Source: Polytrichum commune
Lineage: Eukaryota > Streptophyta > Polytrichopsida > Polytrichales > Polytrichaceae
Reading direction: 5' to 3'
Assembly (NCBI GenBank): GCA_950295325.1
Contig: OX485804.1
Location: forward strand, 62,032,533 to 62,096,532
DNA length: 64,000 nucleotides
The notes under the pieces were generated by a model. It was not told the DNA's origin. It was given only the letters and a program-made list of their open reading frames with translations, and ran no database searches. Shown in pieces: positions 47,077 through 58,636 of the stretch. Position numbers and translations under genes: made by a program. Position 1 is the stretch's first letter. The number at the start of each line of letters is the position of its first letter.

Positions 47077-49505
47077 AGGTAGGTAGGGTTGGGTTGCATG
47101 CATCCTAACCTAAACACTTTTATCATGTTTCCATCATCTCTCACTAACTCAAACTCCTTCTTGAATTCATCATCATCAGGAATTTGCCATCAACACATCC
47201 TGTTTTGTTACGCCATCGCCATCAAATGTCTCCTATGAAGCTTTGGATGATCTGGTGAAAGCATCAAATCTGGCATGTTATCACCTTCGCTACATACATA
47301 TTTTCACTGAGCAGATGTTGATTTGCTCCGTGATTTGATTCAATTCGATTTTTGACCATTCTTCAAGTCCTAATTGAATGGCCCTTGTTGATGTGGGTAC
47401 GTCTTGTTGGCGAGGGTTCCATTCGGCGATTGTAACGAGGTTTGGCTTAGAAGCTCTTTTGTGTATCAATCCCTATTCACGGAGACTAAATCTTGGCGAT
47501 TCTTCTCATTGTCCTTTTTATGGAATCCTCCCTAACATTTGATGTCCTTTGAGAAGGCGACAAATGCTGAGCTTAAGCCGGGTTTTGTGTCCGTTTGTTT
47601 GTTTATTTGTTTGTTTGTGGAGCATCGATGATGTCGATGCCGAGCCCTGTGGGTTGTTGCCAGAAACCCTAAGAAAAACTACTGTCTCTAGTGTTTAGCA
47701 TGTTGTGAATTTATGATTCTAGAACAAAACATGCGGAGTTCGGGTATGGGGTAAATTTTTTCAATTTCTGTATGATTTTCTTGACCGGTGCAATTTTGGG
47801 TCCTTGCTAAACAGTGGAATGTACCATTTGAAAGTTGACCACTGGGGATCCTCTGCTTTGAAACTGGTTGTGGGCAAGTGCGAGAATTTTGGGAAATTGA
47901 GTTTCTAGGGTTCAATCTGTGATATTTTCGATGCTTTCAGAATGACAGAATTCTCAATGTAACCTGTGGGATGCGGTTGACAATTTCAATAGTTGCGTGC
48001 ATATGAATATGAATTTCTAGTTTGCTTGTTTGTTCTTAGGGCAATCTGGCTCCACATTATTTAAAGTGTTTTTGAGTTTTTTTGAGGGCACCGATGTGTT
48101 TCTTAATCGCCAATGTAATATAGCACCGAGTTTTGCAAAATGGGGATATAGGATATGTCATGGACCAATGTGCTTTTGTGATGAAAGTAGTCAAAATGTG
48201 GTGTTTGTTGAGAAAATCAATTGAATCCGTTTTTAACATTCTGAATTCCAACATTTGAGCTCATTCATTCTCTTTGTATGTTTGTGCAGGCAACTTAAAG
48301 TGGCAGCACTGTCAGACAATAATGGGAAGGAGCTGAAAGCTCTATCACTCTTGCTGCTGTGAAGTTGTCTCTGATTTCAATATCATTGTTCATCAGGGAG
48401 AGGAGGCCGGGGATCATAGGCAACGAAGATGGTGGAGTACATAATTTCAAAGGTTAAACACTAAGCCTAAAATGATGGTTGCAAAATTTGATTACATTAA
48501 TTGTATGCTTCTTCTTTTGTGAGGCCCGAACCTATTTCCTCCTACACTTTGCTGATGAGTACTTGTATATTTTCTCTCATACTTTGGGATGTCTAAAACA
48601 AGGTTTCTGCACATTCAAAGTGGACTTTATGATCAGTAAGCAAAAGCATTTTAGACACAAGGCTCAAAGTGCAGTAAAACTGTCCAATGTAATCATCTGC
48701 CCAAAATGAGACACATCATTATCATTGCAGTTGAGCAGCCCAAGGAGTTTGATCTTAAAAACCATGGAGAATGTTCATTCCACAGAATCCTACAGATGAG
48801 ATTTTGTGTACATGCATTTTTGTATCTAGTAAAGTTTAAACTATCAGTCTTATTAAGGTATGTAAGTGTTAAGTGGCTATTTTTTCTTGTTCTCCATCTT
48901 CTATTGATCAGCTTTCCCTCTTGAAGTTTGTATCCATTAGCAAATGTATGATGAAACACCAACAAAAGTTGGATTCAAAATCAGAACTCCCCTTATTTAG
49001 TTATGGTTATTGGAAGTGTATGTATGTTGATTCCTTTAAGTGAATACATAGGTCCTCCCAATTGTGTTGACTATTGAGTGTAGAGTAGTTAATAAAATCT
49101 GAAGACATAGTCCAATCTTTGTTAAACATGTGTCTCTATGGTGTATATTCTTAAATTAGACCTAACCACACACCATCTAAATAGAGGTGTTTGATCAAAA
49201 AACGTAATCAGATAACATCCACATACCTTATCTGTCTTTGCATTCTTATTGGCAGGCTATTCTTCATTCTATCTGATGGTGGCCAGCTCAACAGAGGACT
49301 TGTTTGTGTGGTGCTAGCAAGATTTCCTAGCAGTAGCCTAGGAGATTCGTGAACATGTAAATCCATTCCATTGACAGACAGCTTTCAGGTTCTCCTACTT
49401 GCTCACTAAAATTCCATCCCCTGGTTGTAATATTTGTCTCTTTGGGCTGTAATTATCATTATCATCATCATCATCCTTGTGACTACTCAATCAGTGGAGG
49501 AGGGC
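47077..49505 (+). other. Leader introns and non-coding leader exon(s) of the RING gene
   Basis: No separate gene is seen. A probable non-coding exon runs from about 48290 (acceptor TTTGTGCAG/GCAACTT) to 48451 (donor TTCAAAG/GTTAAAC). A second candidate starts at about 49257 (acceptor TTGGCAG/GCTATTC) and may run to a GT after TTTCAG at 49388, or coding sequence may be reached through an acceptor ending at 49494. The intron between holds an R1 repeat copy (49025-49200). RNA data are needed to choose among these. Confidence 0.45.
49025..49200 (+). repeat. Dispersed repeat R1, forward copy in leader intron
   Basis: It contains TACATAGGTCCTCCCAATTG, AGACATAGTCCAATCTTTG, ACATGTGTCTC and TAACCACACACCATCTAAAT, the same order as at 21181-21350. 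Confidence 0.7.
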
Positions 49506-52500
49506 ATGGATCCAAGAAGAGGAAACCAATGGGCTTCATTGGACATGAATTACCAGCTGGGAAGTAGTAGCAGTGATCGAGGCAGTGGGAGCACCAGCAA
49601 TATGAACAACAACAACAACAGGATTACTAAATTCCAAGAAGATGCAGGGGAGTCATCATCAAGTGGAAGTACTTTTGGTAACCTAGAAGCAGGTAAAGGT
49701 GTAGAAAGTAGTAGACCATCATCACAACTGCCTTCTCCAAAGCTTGTTGTGGCTGCGCGCTCTTCATCTGGAGGTCAGAGAGTGCAGAGATCATTACTAC
49801 AAGGGCAGTGGACTGCCTTACAAGGTTTTGTTGCAGACAATGACCTCAATGATGCTGGTTTGGATCATCATGGTGGAAACATTGGGCTAGGACTAGGGCT
49901 TAGTAGTACATCATCTCAACAGTTAGGTGTTTCGGAGGAGATCATTGTGCATCCAGCACATGTACAGTCTGGGTTTTCGTCGGGACGAGGTAGTCGACCA
50001 GGGACATTTGAAGGAAGGACAGGAGGGCAAGTAGTAGGTGATGGTATAATAAATGGTGAGGGTATAGGAAACAACAGACAGGTTTCACATGATGGAGATG
50101 ATTATGGAGGGAGGAGTGGACTGGACGAAAGAACACTGAATGATAATGTGGGCGGAAACCTGGCTTATAATTCCCTTTCTATGATGAATCAGCTAGATTT
50201 GGGTAATGATGATGGCAGGAGTGTCATGGATGAGCAAGGAGAAGAAAATAGTGGAGCTGCAGGGAGCATCTTGACGACAACGAATTCGTCGTCGTTCTTC
50301 TTAGAACAACCACTGGACTTGCAAAAAGAAGCACAATTCCAAGGTGGTAGCAGCAGCAGCAGCAGCAGCAACAACAACAACTTTGTGGGTGCAACCGAGA
50401 CATTTCTTGCAGGTGCTAGCAGCAGAAGCCAAGGCTTATACAATGATGTGGTGGTAGAATGTGGTACTGATGATCTGCACTATGTGGAAGACATCCATTC
50501 TTTGCGGAGCAATAGTGGAGGTAACATGATGTCTGCTTTTGATAATTCTTCTGCTGGTGGTTATGGACATGTCAGTATGAGCTCCAGAAGCTCGGCTTGC
50601 AAGAGAAAAAGCTGTGCACCTGTTCCATCAGGGAGTTTATCAGCTCCCAGTATATCCAATTCCCCTCATAGAACTGCGTTCCGAGAGAATCTTAGTGGGA
50701 GTGCATTCAGGTCTATGGAAATTGTGCCTTCAACCTCCGATTCACCTTCCATGGAGTGGTGTTCCGCACCACCTCAAGTGCCATCCAGATTAGAGCAGGG
50801 GACAAGCCTATTAAGAGAACGACCTACTGAGGATTCGTTTCTAGAGTTGTCGCGTCGAGGAGAAGGACGGCATGGAAAGTCAGTAGCAGGAAGTAGTAGC
50901 AGTGCAAGTGGTACAACAAACTCTCAAAGATCACTTCGAACTGGAGGAGCTGGAGTCGTGTTGACTGATCCTGCTGCAAACCCTATACCTCAAAATTCTT
51001 CCTCCCCTTTTTCGCATGCGTCAAGAAGAGCATCTGCAGCAGCCATGCCGATATTGCCTGACAGTTTCGCACGACAGCGGACATCTTTGTCTTTTTCTTC
51101 TTCTATGGATGCAGCTGATGAGGAAAGCCCTAGTTTTGTTGTTGATCACATCTCTAACACTGGTGGCCACCAAGCTCGTCAACAAGCTGAAATTCCATTG
51201 CTGGGCGGAGGAGGAGGTAGCCGTCGCGACACTTTCTTTGGGACAACAAGCACACTTGGAGAACGGTTCACACACAGGTACACAGGGGGGTCAAGATCAA
51301 AAGCACATGTGATATTAAACAGAAAAGTAATACTTTGTAATACATATCTAAATATTGGTCAATATTTTATCAACGTTTTTCATGACTAGATATACTTGGT
51401 ATCTACTACGTAGGGAAAAAGATGAGAACCAAATTTGGTGAGCTCTGTTTTGTATGAAACCTTACTGTTTTGTTTCTAACTGGATTGACATAGAAATCAA
51501 CTAAAACAGTTCCTTAAAAAAATGATGTTAATGATATGTAAAGTTTAAAAAAGCAGTTTACAATTCAATATGTTGTCGAGGGTTTTAAAGCTCTAGTGAA
51601 AACACATTCATGATTTTTTCAATTATCTATTACACATAATATAGGGGTAGCAAAATTTTGTCACACGGAGTTTTCTAGTTTCCTGATAAGCCTGTGCACA
51701 GGTACTTGGGAAACAATGCCGTAGCAAGTGTGTCGAGTGCGAACCACCAGCGCAGTCTTCGCGGCAGCAATAATCATCATCATCATCACATGGAATCTGC
51801 ATCTATGCCTTCTCATATCTCTCCTCCACAGTCACCTCCTCTCCCACTCACATTGCAAAGCTCTGTACGCACATCTTCCTCGCCTTCACCTTCAAGACCA
51901 CCTCCACACCCCCCAGTTCTACGTCGAAGCAGTATCAATAATTCATTACTACCACCACCATCACCTTCCTCAGGACCAGCACCTTCCCGTCTGCCTCCCT
52001 CACCTCCTCCTTTGAACCCTCTCTTGTTTTCACCTTCGATTCATTCTTTGCCGTCTCCTACCGCCCTTTTTCGAGGGTCATTGCTGCCTGCATCTTCTTC
52101 CACAGCTGCTGGGGCGCATGACAGGGGTTTTGCATCAGCAGCAGAGAGCCTCCTTGGAATGCCATTTCGAGGCTTGCATATGTCAGCAGGAAGTGACGGT
52201 GGCACGCAACCACGAATCGTGGCCGAGGGTCTTGCTGAGGTGGGCCTGTCTTTGCCTCTTGACCATAGTGAAAACTTGGTGATGAAATATGCTGGTTTTA
52301 GTCTCCCTAACATATTCAAGTTATCCTCAAACTCAATGGGACTTTTGTTGGGAGTTGGTCCCTTATAATTTTCTATTGGTTGTTTTGCATACACCATCTA
52401 TAATTTCTTTCCACTTGCAGGGCATGCTCAGAGGTAGTGTTTGAATTTGAATGATGAGCAACCTATTTCGTGAGGTTCATTGAGGGCCAAAGTCATTTTA

Positions 52501-54866
52501 GCACCTCTTGGCATGCCAGAATGAGTTTGACCCTCAATGGGTTGATATGGAATGTTTTTCATTCAAACCTCCATACCACTCCAAGCATGCACCAAAGACT
52601 TACCAAATATGGAAGGTGTTGTATGGAAAACAACCAACTCCTGACCAAAAGTCATATTGTGTTAGAGGATAACTCCAATAGGCGATCAATTCACAAACGC
52701 ATAATCTTATTACTACACACGTGACTGACAATTTTGAATTTCATACAACAACAGAAGATTGTTAGTTTACATGAAATTTGTTTGCTTCTCACTAGATCCA
52801 AAACAAGGTATACTGAATAGTCGATTCCTTTTATAGGAGGATGTGATGGCCACTCAAGAGATTCTGCAGTTGTGAAGGGGATCGAATCTGGGACATTAAT
52901 ACCACTCTGGTGTTCTTGAAAGATTGTATATTTTATGTGAGATACAGTGAAAATGGATTCAGAACTCAATTGTCATCAGGAACTTGTGATGGAAGGCTAA
53001 ATGTCATTCTCATAATTTTCTTAACTTTCACATACTCGTCTAAACTTTTGAAAGAAATTCAAGCAGTATTTCCAAGTGTTGTGATGTCTCCTCCCACCTG
53101 TTCCTCTGTCCTTGCCTACATTGGATATTTTTGCTTTGCAAGTTTTTGTGTTCATGTGTCCCTCTTGCAAGTGAATCACAGATTTGAAAAGTGACTGGAG
53201 TGACTGTCCTCTAATAAGGCTATGGTTGGTGAATCTACAGATTCTTTTGGCGCTGGAGCGTGTGGAAAGGGATGAGGACCTTACATATGAGGTATGTACA
53301 GCCTCTGTTTCATGACTACATTTCTAAATTTTCTGATTCTTTATCAAAATTTGTTGTGATATTTGGTTGAGGTCTGAAGATAGTATTGTTTTGCTTGTCC
53401 TGTATGGGAGCAGTGGAAATTCAATCTGACCCAATGCATGTTTTAACTTCTATTTTTCAGCAACTCTTGATGCTGGAGGCGACTTTACTATTTGGAGGGA
53501 TGGGTCTCCATGACCAACATAGTGATTTACGACTTGACGTGGATAACATGTCTTATGAGGTGCCCCATTTTTCTGTTGTTTTTTATTTTATCATTTTGAC
53601 ATTTAGGGCTGGACTTCAGGCATTATTGATATTTTGTGAGCATGTGCAATGCATTTTCGAGTTGTTCAATGTAGCCACAAGAAAGAAAATGCATTTTTCT
53701 GATGGGTACTTCAACTTTATTTTCTTGAGTGATTGCAGGAATTGCTAGCTCTAGAGGAGAGGATTGGCAATGTGAGTACTGGATTGACTCCAGACGAGGT
53801 AGTGGAAAAGCTGACAAAGAGTTATTACTCCTCCCTAGATGCTGTGACTGCTTCCTATTCAGAGGAATATGACATTAAGTGCAGCATATGCCAGGTAATT
53901 ATGAGCTCGTTTGATAACATGGCATTGAGTTATTTGTCATGTCTGGTCTGTGATATGAGATACTTCTACTTTGTACATGTTTACGAAGGTATGAGTTATC
54001 CTTTAACTTGATGGGACTCTTTGTTGGGCGTTTGTCTCCTATGATTTTTCATTGATTGTTTTGCATTACAACAAAATAATATCTTTCCACTTGTAGTGTA
54101 TGGTTGGAGGTAGTGTTGAATTTGTACGATGAGCAATCTATTTCAGTTCATTGAGGGTCAAACTCGTTTTAGCACCTCTTGGCATGCCAAAATATAAATA
54201 GAATGTTCTTTGTTCAAACCTTCACATTACTTCCAAGCATAAAACGAAAACTTTCTCTAACATAGAAGGTGGTGCATGCAAAACAATCAACTCTGACCAA
54301 AAGTCATGTTGAGTTAGAAGCTAAATCTGTTCTGTTATGTAAGGTAGACGTACCTAAATCGAAGACAGCTATAATCTGGAGACCTTCATTTGACTGGTAT
54401 GTGGTTAGGTGTGAATCTAAGAACAAACACCAAAATGACATGAGATGAAAAGAGATTGGACTATCTGCTCAAAATTTTCTAACCATTCTAGACTCAATCA
54501 TCAACATCACTGGGGGAACCTATTTGACCACTTAATGAGCTGGAGAATTTTCACTTTGAAAACAAATAAGCTATTTTTATGAGCACGATTTGGACTTGCT
54601 AACCATCTTATCAATTGCATATTTCATATCCTACGAAAAGTGGGTGCAGAATGAAAAAGTATCTGAATAACACACAACTACCTTAAGTAGTGTACAAAAC
54701 TCTGGATTTGTAGTTGATCCTGTGGTGGTTTCTCTTTCTGCAGGAAGAATACGAGGATGGTGATGAGTTGGGGAAAATTGATTGTGGACATGGATACCAT
54801 GTGCAGTGCATCCAGCAGTGGCTTGTGCAAAAAAATCAGTGCCCTATTTGCAAAGCTGCTGCTTAG
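49506..54866 (+). CDS. RING-H2 E3 ubiquitin ligase, MBR1/MBR2-like
   Basis: Six coding exons join in frame: 49506-51277, 51702-52239, 53241-53291, 53461-53559, 53739-53894 and 54744-54866, giving 912 residues. All proposed introns are GT-AG. The start is the ATG at 49506 (MDPRRGNQWASLD); the open frame extends upstream only through an Ile-rich simple repeat behind a splice acceptor. Residues 1-590 are low-complexity Ser/Asn/Gly-rich, with a basic ACKRKS patch at 364-369. Exon 2 is Pro/Ser-rich, with a His run. The conserved C-terminal part contains LDVDNMSYEELLALEERIGN and VSTGL, then a RING-H2 (C868, C871, C886, H888, H891, C894, C905, C908; C-x2-C-x14-C-x-H-x2-H-x2-C-x10-C-x2-C). All eight zinc ligands are present, so E2 binding and ubiquitin transfer are expected. 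In Arabidopsis, MBR1/MBR2 ligases act on the Mediator subunit MED25; that role here is inference from family. Confidence 0.93.
50347..50381 (+). repeat. In-frame AGC/AAC trinucleotide repeat
   Basis: Within the first coding exon, consecutive AGC units encode a Ser run, followed by AAC units encoding Asn. It is a likely length-polymorphic tract in the disordered part of the ligase. The opposite-strand Leu-rich frame (50189-50443) is a shadow. Confidence 0.9.
52322..52672 (+). repeat. Intron repeat R3, copy 1 (second coding intron)
   Basis: It contains CAATGGGACTTTTGTTGGGA, TTCCACTTGCAGGGCATG, TAGCACCTCTTGGCATGCCA and TGACCAAAAGTCATATTG. The same series occurs at 54003-54330 in the last intron of this gene, in the same orientation, with about 80 percent agreement by eye. 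Confidence 0.85.
54003..54330 (+). repeat. Intron repeat R3, copy 2 (last intron)
   Basis: It contains TGATGGGACTCTTTGTTGGG, TTCCACTTGTAGTGTATG, TAGCACCTCTTGGCATGCCA and TGACCAAAAGTCATGTTG. It lacks about 25 bases near the TGAGTTTGACCC stretch of copy 1. Confidence 0.85.
54335..54690 (-). repeat. Dispersed repeat R1, reverse copy in last intron
   Basis: It contains AAGGTAGACGTACCTAAATC, GGTATGTGGTTAGGTGTGAA, AAAAGAGATTGGACTATC and TTTGACCACTTAATGAGC. The second half matches 16480-16690. It ends about 50 bp before the final RING exon. Confidence 0.75.
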
Positions 54867-55364
54867 AACCCTAGTTTTGGTGGTGGTTTAATGAATTCGT
54901 ACATACAATTCGTAGTCATTTCTTGACAAGCCCACATTTGTCGGTACTGGCTAATTTGCTCTAACATTGTGCTGTTAGGTGCTATCATGATGTCTGTTTC
55001 CTCATAGGTTAGGTTTGCTCCCTCCTTAATTAGTGACGTGCTTTATTCTAGGTAGTATTCCTCTGCAAGCTGCAGAATTAGGGTGAAAACTCTACTCTCT
55101 AGTCAACCTCAAGGTGTGACATGGCAGAGTGCAATTGTTGGGAGGTGACGGTGTTGTCAAGTGTATATAATATGTGTGCCTGAATCCATATTTGGATGTC
55201 GGTGTTTTACCATAAGCTTTGTATTTCTCTATAATAGAGAGCTGATAATTGGGAATTTGGACTTGGGAACACAGGCATGTGCTATTTGTCCAAGGCATAA
55301 CGTAAAATGAGGCAAATTTTGATGCCCTCATTCCTTCTATGAGGGCACAGGCATGTATGATATC
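54867..55364 (+). other. 3' untranslated and downstream region of the RING gene
   Basis: Follows the stop codon. I see no canonical AATAAA in the first few hundred bases, which is not unusual for plants. The reverse frame 55092-55331 is unrecognised. Confidence 0.4.
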
Positions 55365-55545
55365 TAAGGTAGATGTGCCTAATTTGTCTACTTATCTTAA
55401 TTAGACACCTATGTTTGAGTGGTATGTGGTTTGGTGTGGCTCCAAGAGTGAATACCAAAAAGACATCTTTGAAAGAGAATTGGACCGTGTGATAACTGTT
55501 CTAGGGCTAAGTAGATAAGGCTAATTTAGTTAGCTACCATAAATG
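55365..55545 (-). repeat. Dispersed repeat R1, reverse copy downstream of the gene
   Basis: It contains AAGGTAGATGTGCCTAATTT, ACACCTATGTTTGAGTGGTA, GTGGTTTGGTGTGGCTCCAA and GAGAATTGGACCG, matching the copies at 54340 and 26200. Confidence 0.72.
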
Positions 55546-56876
55546 GACACCTATTTTCGGGTCCATATCGGTGAGGCAGTCGTTTTTATTTGGTGGGTGA
55601 GTAGTAGATGGTGATTTGATCGTTGCCTTGGATGATATTTGCGTTAGTCACCTTCGCAAAAGTCAAACTACACCCACCATCCTTCGTAATTAGGAGTGAT
55701 GTCCACCGCGCCATGACACGCTTAATTTTTGTGCATGAGGTGGGCAAATTAGGAGGTGGCATGTGGTTGTGAGGTGCTAACCAACTTGTATTGTGGGTAT
55801 TCTATAATGAAAAAATAATTTCGTAGCATTCTATCTTACATGTAACCACTTTTAGAGACGTGACACAACCAATATTAGCATTACACTTGGTTTTCATTGG
55901 CAAATGACCCATGTAGAATCTAAAAAATGCCCGGCCTAGAAAGCCATTGGTGGAAATGATTGAAGCACTTTGCTCCATCCATGATGTGATTGAGTTATGT
56001 GGCAAGGAGAGATAGAAATTTCTTGTATGCTCATGGCTAAAAAATGCCTCTTGGTGGATTCTCACATGTTGTGTGAATGGTTTGAAGCATGTAAACTTTA
56101 GAAAGTGGTCACCTTAGCCCTGACGCCTAATAAAACGGGATGAAGGTAAGGAATGGGCTCCCATTCATGTTGGTGCAAAATAAAAGCAATGATGGCATTT
56201 TTATTTTATCTTATGGTCACCTTATTTCTCATATGTATCATCATGAATTTGAATGATCACAATGCCTTGTTTAAGGTGTGGGTGATTTGTAATGTTAGGG
56301 CTAAGGTACATTGATCTATTGGTGCAATGGTGAGGATGTTGTGGCGATATGGTTGTTCGAGTTTGAGTGGCTTCAAAACTAGAATGAGATATTAATGGCA
56401 TGGGTTTGATTCATGAAGGCTACAAAATACAAAATGTGTAGAAGTTTGGTAATATGGGGAGAAATGGAAGTAGTTTGATAACATACTCATATAATTATCA
56501 TAGGATATCATCAAAAGTGATATAATATGTAGTTATTATATGTATCAAGGGGTACGGTTTTTTGGTGGGGAGGTTCTTATGGACTAGGATCCAATGCAAT
56601 GATGATGGGTGGATCCAAGGGCCAATGTATGGATTATGATGCAAATGTTGGATTTGAAAGATGGTAGGGATTAACTCAATAATTTTTTCCTATACTCTTC
56701 ATTAATGACATATGGTCTACTCATACATGTTGTGTGTGTGTGTGAAGTTATAAAGTAGAGTGCAAATACATACAAGACCAACAAGGTGTCCATTGAGGAG
56801 AAAGTAGGAGAGGCTTTGCAACCTCCTTGCAACTCCCAAATCTGTAACGATAAAAGGCACATTAGTTGAATATTAC
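55546..56876. other. Intergenic DNA, no gene seen
   Basis: Short frames only, no motif or repeat that I can name. Confidence 0.45.
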
Positions 56877-57010
56877 ATTAGTCAACAAGCTTAGGCACTT
56901 CCCCACATCATGCTGACATTTTTCCTTTGTATGGCGAAAAGCTACAAGATTCCCAAGAAATACTCCCTCGATTCCATGGCCCACCCAAGTGCCTAAGCTT
57001 GTTGACTAAT
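56877..57010. repeat. Hairpin element with perfect 24-bp inverted ends
   Basis: The left end ATTAGTCAACAAGCTTAGGC plus ACTT (56877-56900) is the exact reverse complement of 56987-57010. The 86-base middle is not palindromic and includes TACTCCCTCGATTCC, similar to Stowaway ends. No target duplication is seen. It might be a very short MITE. Confidence 0.85.
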
Positions 57011-58636
57011 GTTATGAGTGGAGATCACATATAACTACACTTTGTACACCTATCGATGTGGCCCACTTTACTTTTGAAATACCACAATAATTTTGATCAA
57101 TATAACTTTTCTTGAACCATGACCTTTATGAACCCACAATATCATATGTTCAAAACTAGAATCTACAATGAACGTTTTTAAATATATGTCAATTTTTTGA
57201 AAACATAAATACAATTTATTGTGGGTAGTAACAAGATTGTATCAAAATATGTATTATTTCATTTTATTTTCAATATAAATATATAACTAATGATAAGGCC
57301 CCTTAATTTTCAACATACACATAAACTATAGTGGGTCATGGCACTGTCTACCCATCCTAACTTCCAACCATAGTAATAAGCGTAGACAATGTACTACTAA
57401 AATCAATGATTACAACTACTTGACTCCATACAATAATTGATTGCCCAAGGCATTCTTCATGGCAAATATTTATGAAAGCCTTAAGTTACACAAGAATTCC
57501 AAACGGGTCATTGGCAACATAGCCTAATGCAACGATGTAAAGGAATGATTGTGTCCTTGACTTTGCACATCTATTTCTTTATCTACCCATATTGATGGAC
57601 AACAAGCTCATACAACTTGGGGCATGTTTACACAAAAGCCATTAGCTCATGGCTCTTGAGAATCCTAGAATTCTCATTGGTTGAGAGTGTCACATGCCCC
57701 CACTTTAGGTTTACAAGAGGGTAGTTTTGGACCACAACCCATAACATTTTTAGTGGATGAAAAATTTACATGGAATTCCACATGCCAAGTTTGGATAATG
57801 TTGGCCAAGATTGTAAGGATTTTTTTCGATACAACTCTTGCAAGTAGGCTTGATGGAATTTTCGGTAGGAATTTGGGTTTACACTAAGGACTTGTGCCCT
57901 CCAAAAGACTACTGCACCAAGTTTCAAGTGCAATTTGTATTCCTTTAGTCACAACACACAACGTGACCTAATCATTTCTTACGTAAATTGTATCAATTGT
58001 GACCATAAGTTGTTTATGCCCCCTTCCCACCTGACTTTAGCTAAGACTCAAAATTGGTTCTAAAAACCCGGCCTTCACACCATCGACATTTATCTAGTGC
58101 CGAGCCTAGTTGGCAAATGATGTGGCATGGCTTAAAAGTGGAGGTTTCAAGCCTCAAGCACCGACCCTACCATCGGTACCTAAACATGAGGCAAGAATAT
58201 AGGACCTTTAAAAGTGTCGCCTCCCGCCCTTGTGATTGGTTGCTTTTTAGTCTTAGCTATGAGGGCACGAGGAGCTCCATTAACAAAAACCGATGGTAAA
58301 AAGGTGAGTAGTAAGGCATTTGAGGATGGGACAAAAACTACCCAACATTCATTGCTTGGTAGATAAAACAATGAACATGTGTGAAAGCTACTTAACTAAA
58401 ACCTACTTGAAAATCTCTGGAGCAAGTTCTTGTAGGTGCATTGGGATAGCTGGATGCCTCTGTTGTAACCGAGGGAGCTTTATCCGGTTTTTAGGAAATA
58501 CTTTGGTTATTAGCTAAAGTCAGGTGGAAAGGGGGCATTAGAATCATTAGCACAGGTCATTTGCTTGAAGAAACACCTGAAAATGAGCAAGAGCTGTTCT
58601 ACACCGACATGGGAGGTGGTTGTTATAGACAGAGCA
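57011..58636. other. Intergenic DNA upstream of the GH1 pseudogene
   Basis: No gene recognised. Missing upstream exons of the beta-glucosidase were looked for here and not found; in particular I see no TFNEP acid/base motif. Frames at 57681-57887 and 58054-58299 are unassigned. Confidence 0.4.

Noticed and set aside
49434-49505. Upstream extension of the RING protein with an Ile-rich start
   Set aside because: It begins at TTG, not ATG, the Ile run is a simple ATC/ATT repeat, and a plausible splice acceptor ends at 49494. The ATG at 49506 fits better.
52240-52368. Continuation of the second coding exon to the stop at 52368
   Set aside because: The frame runs into intron sequence. The GT at 52240 joins in phase to the 53241 exon and restores the family's conserved order, so the tail is read-through.
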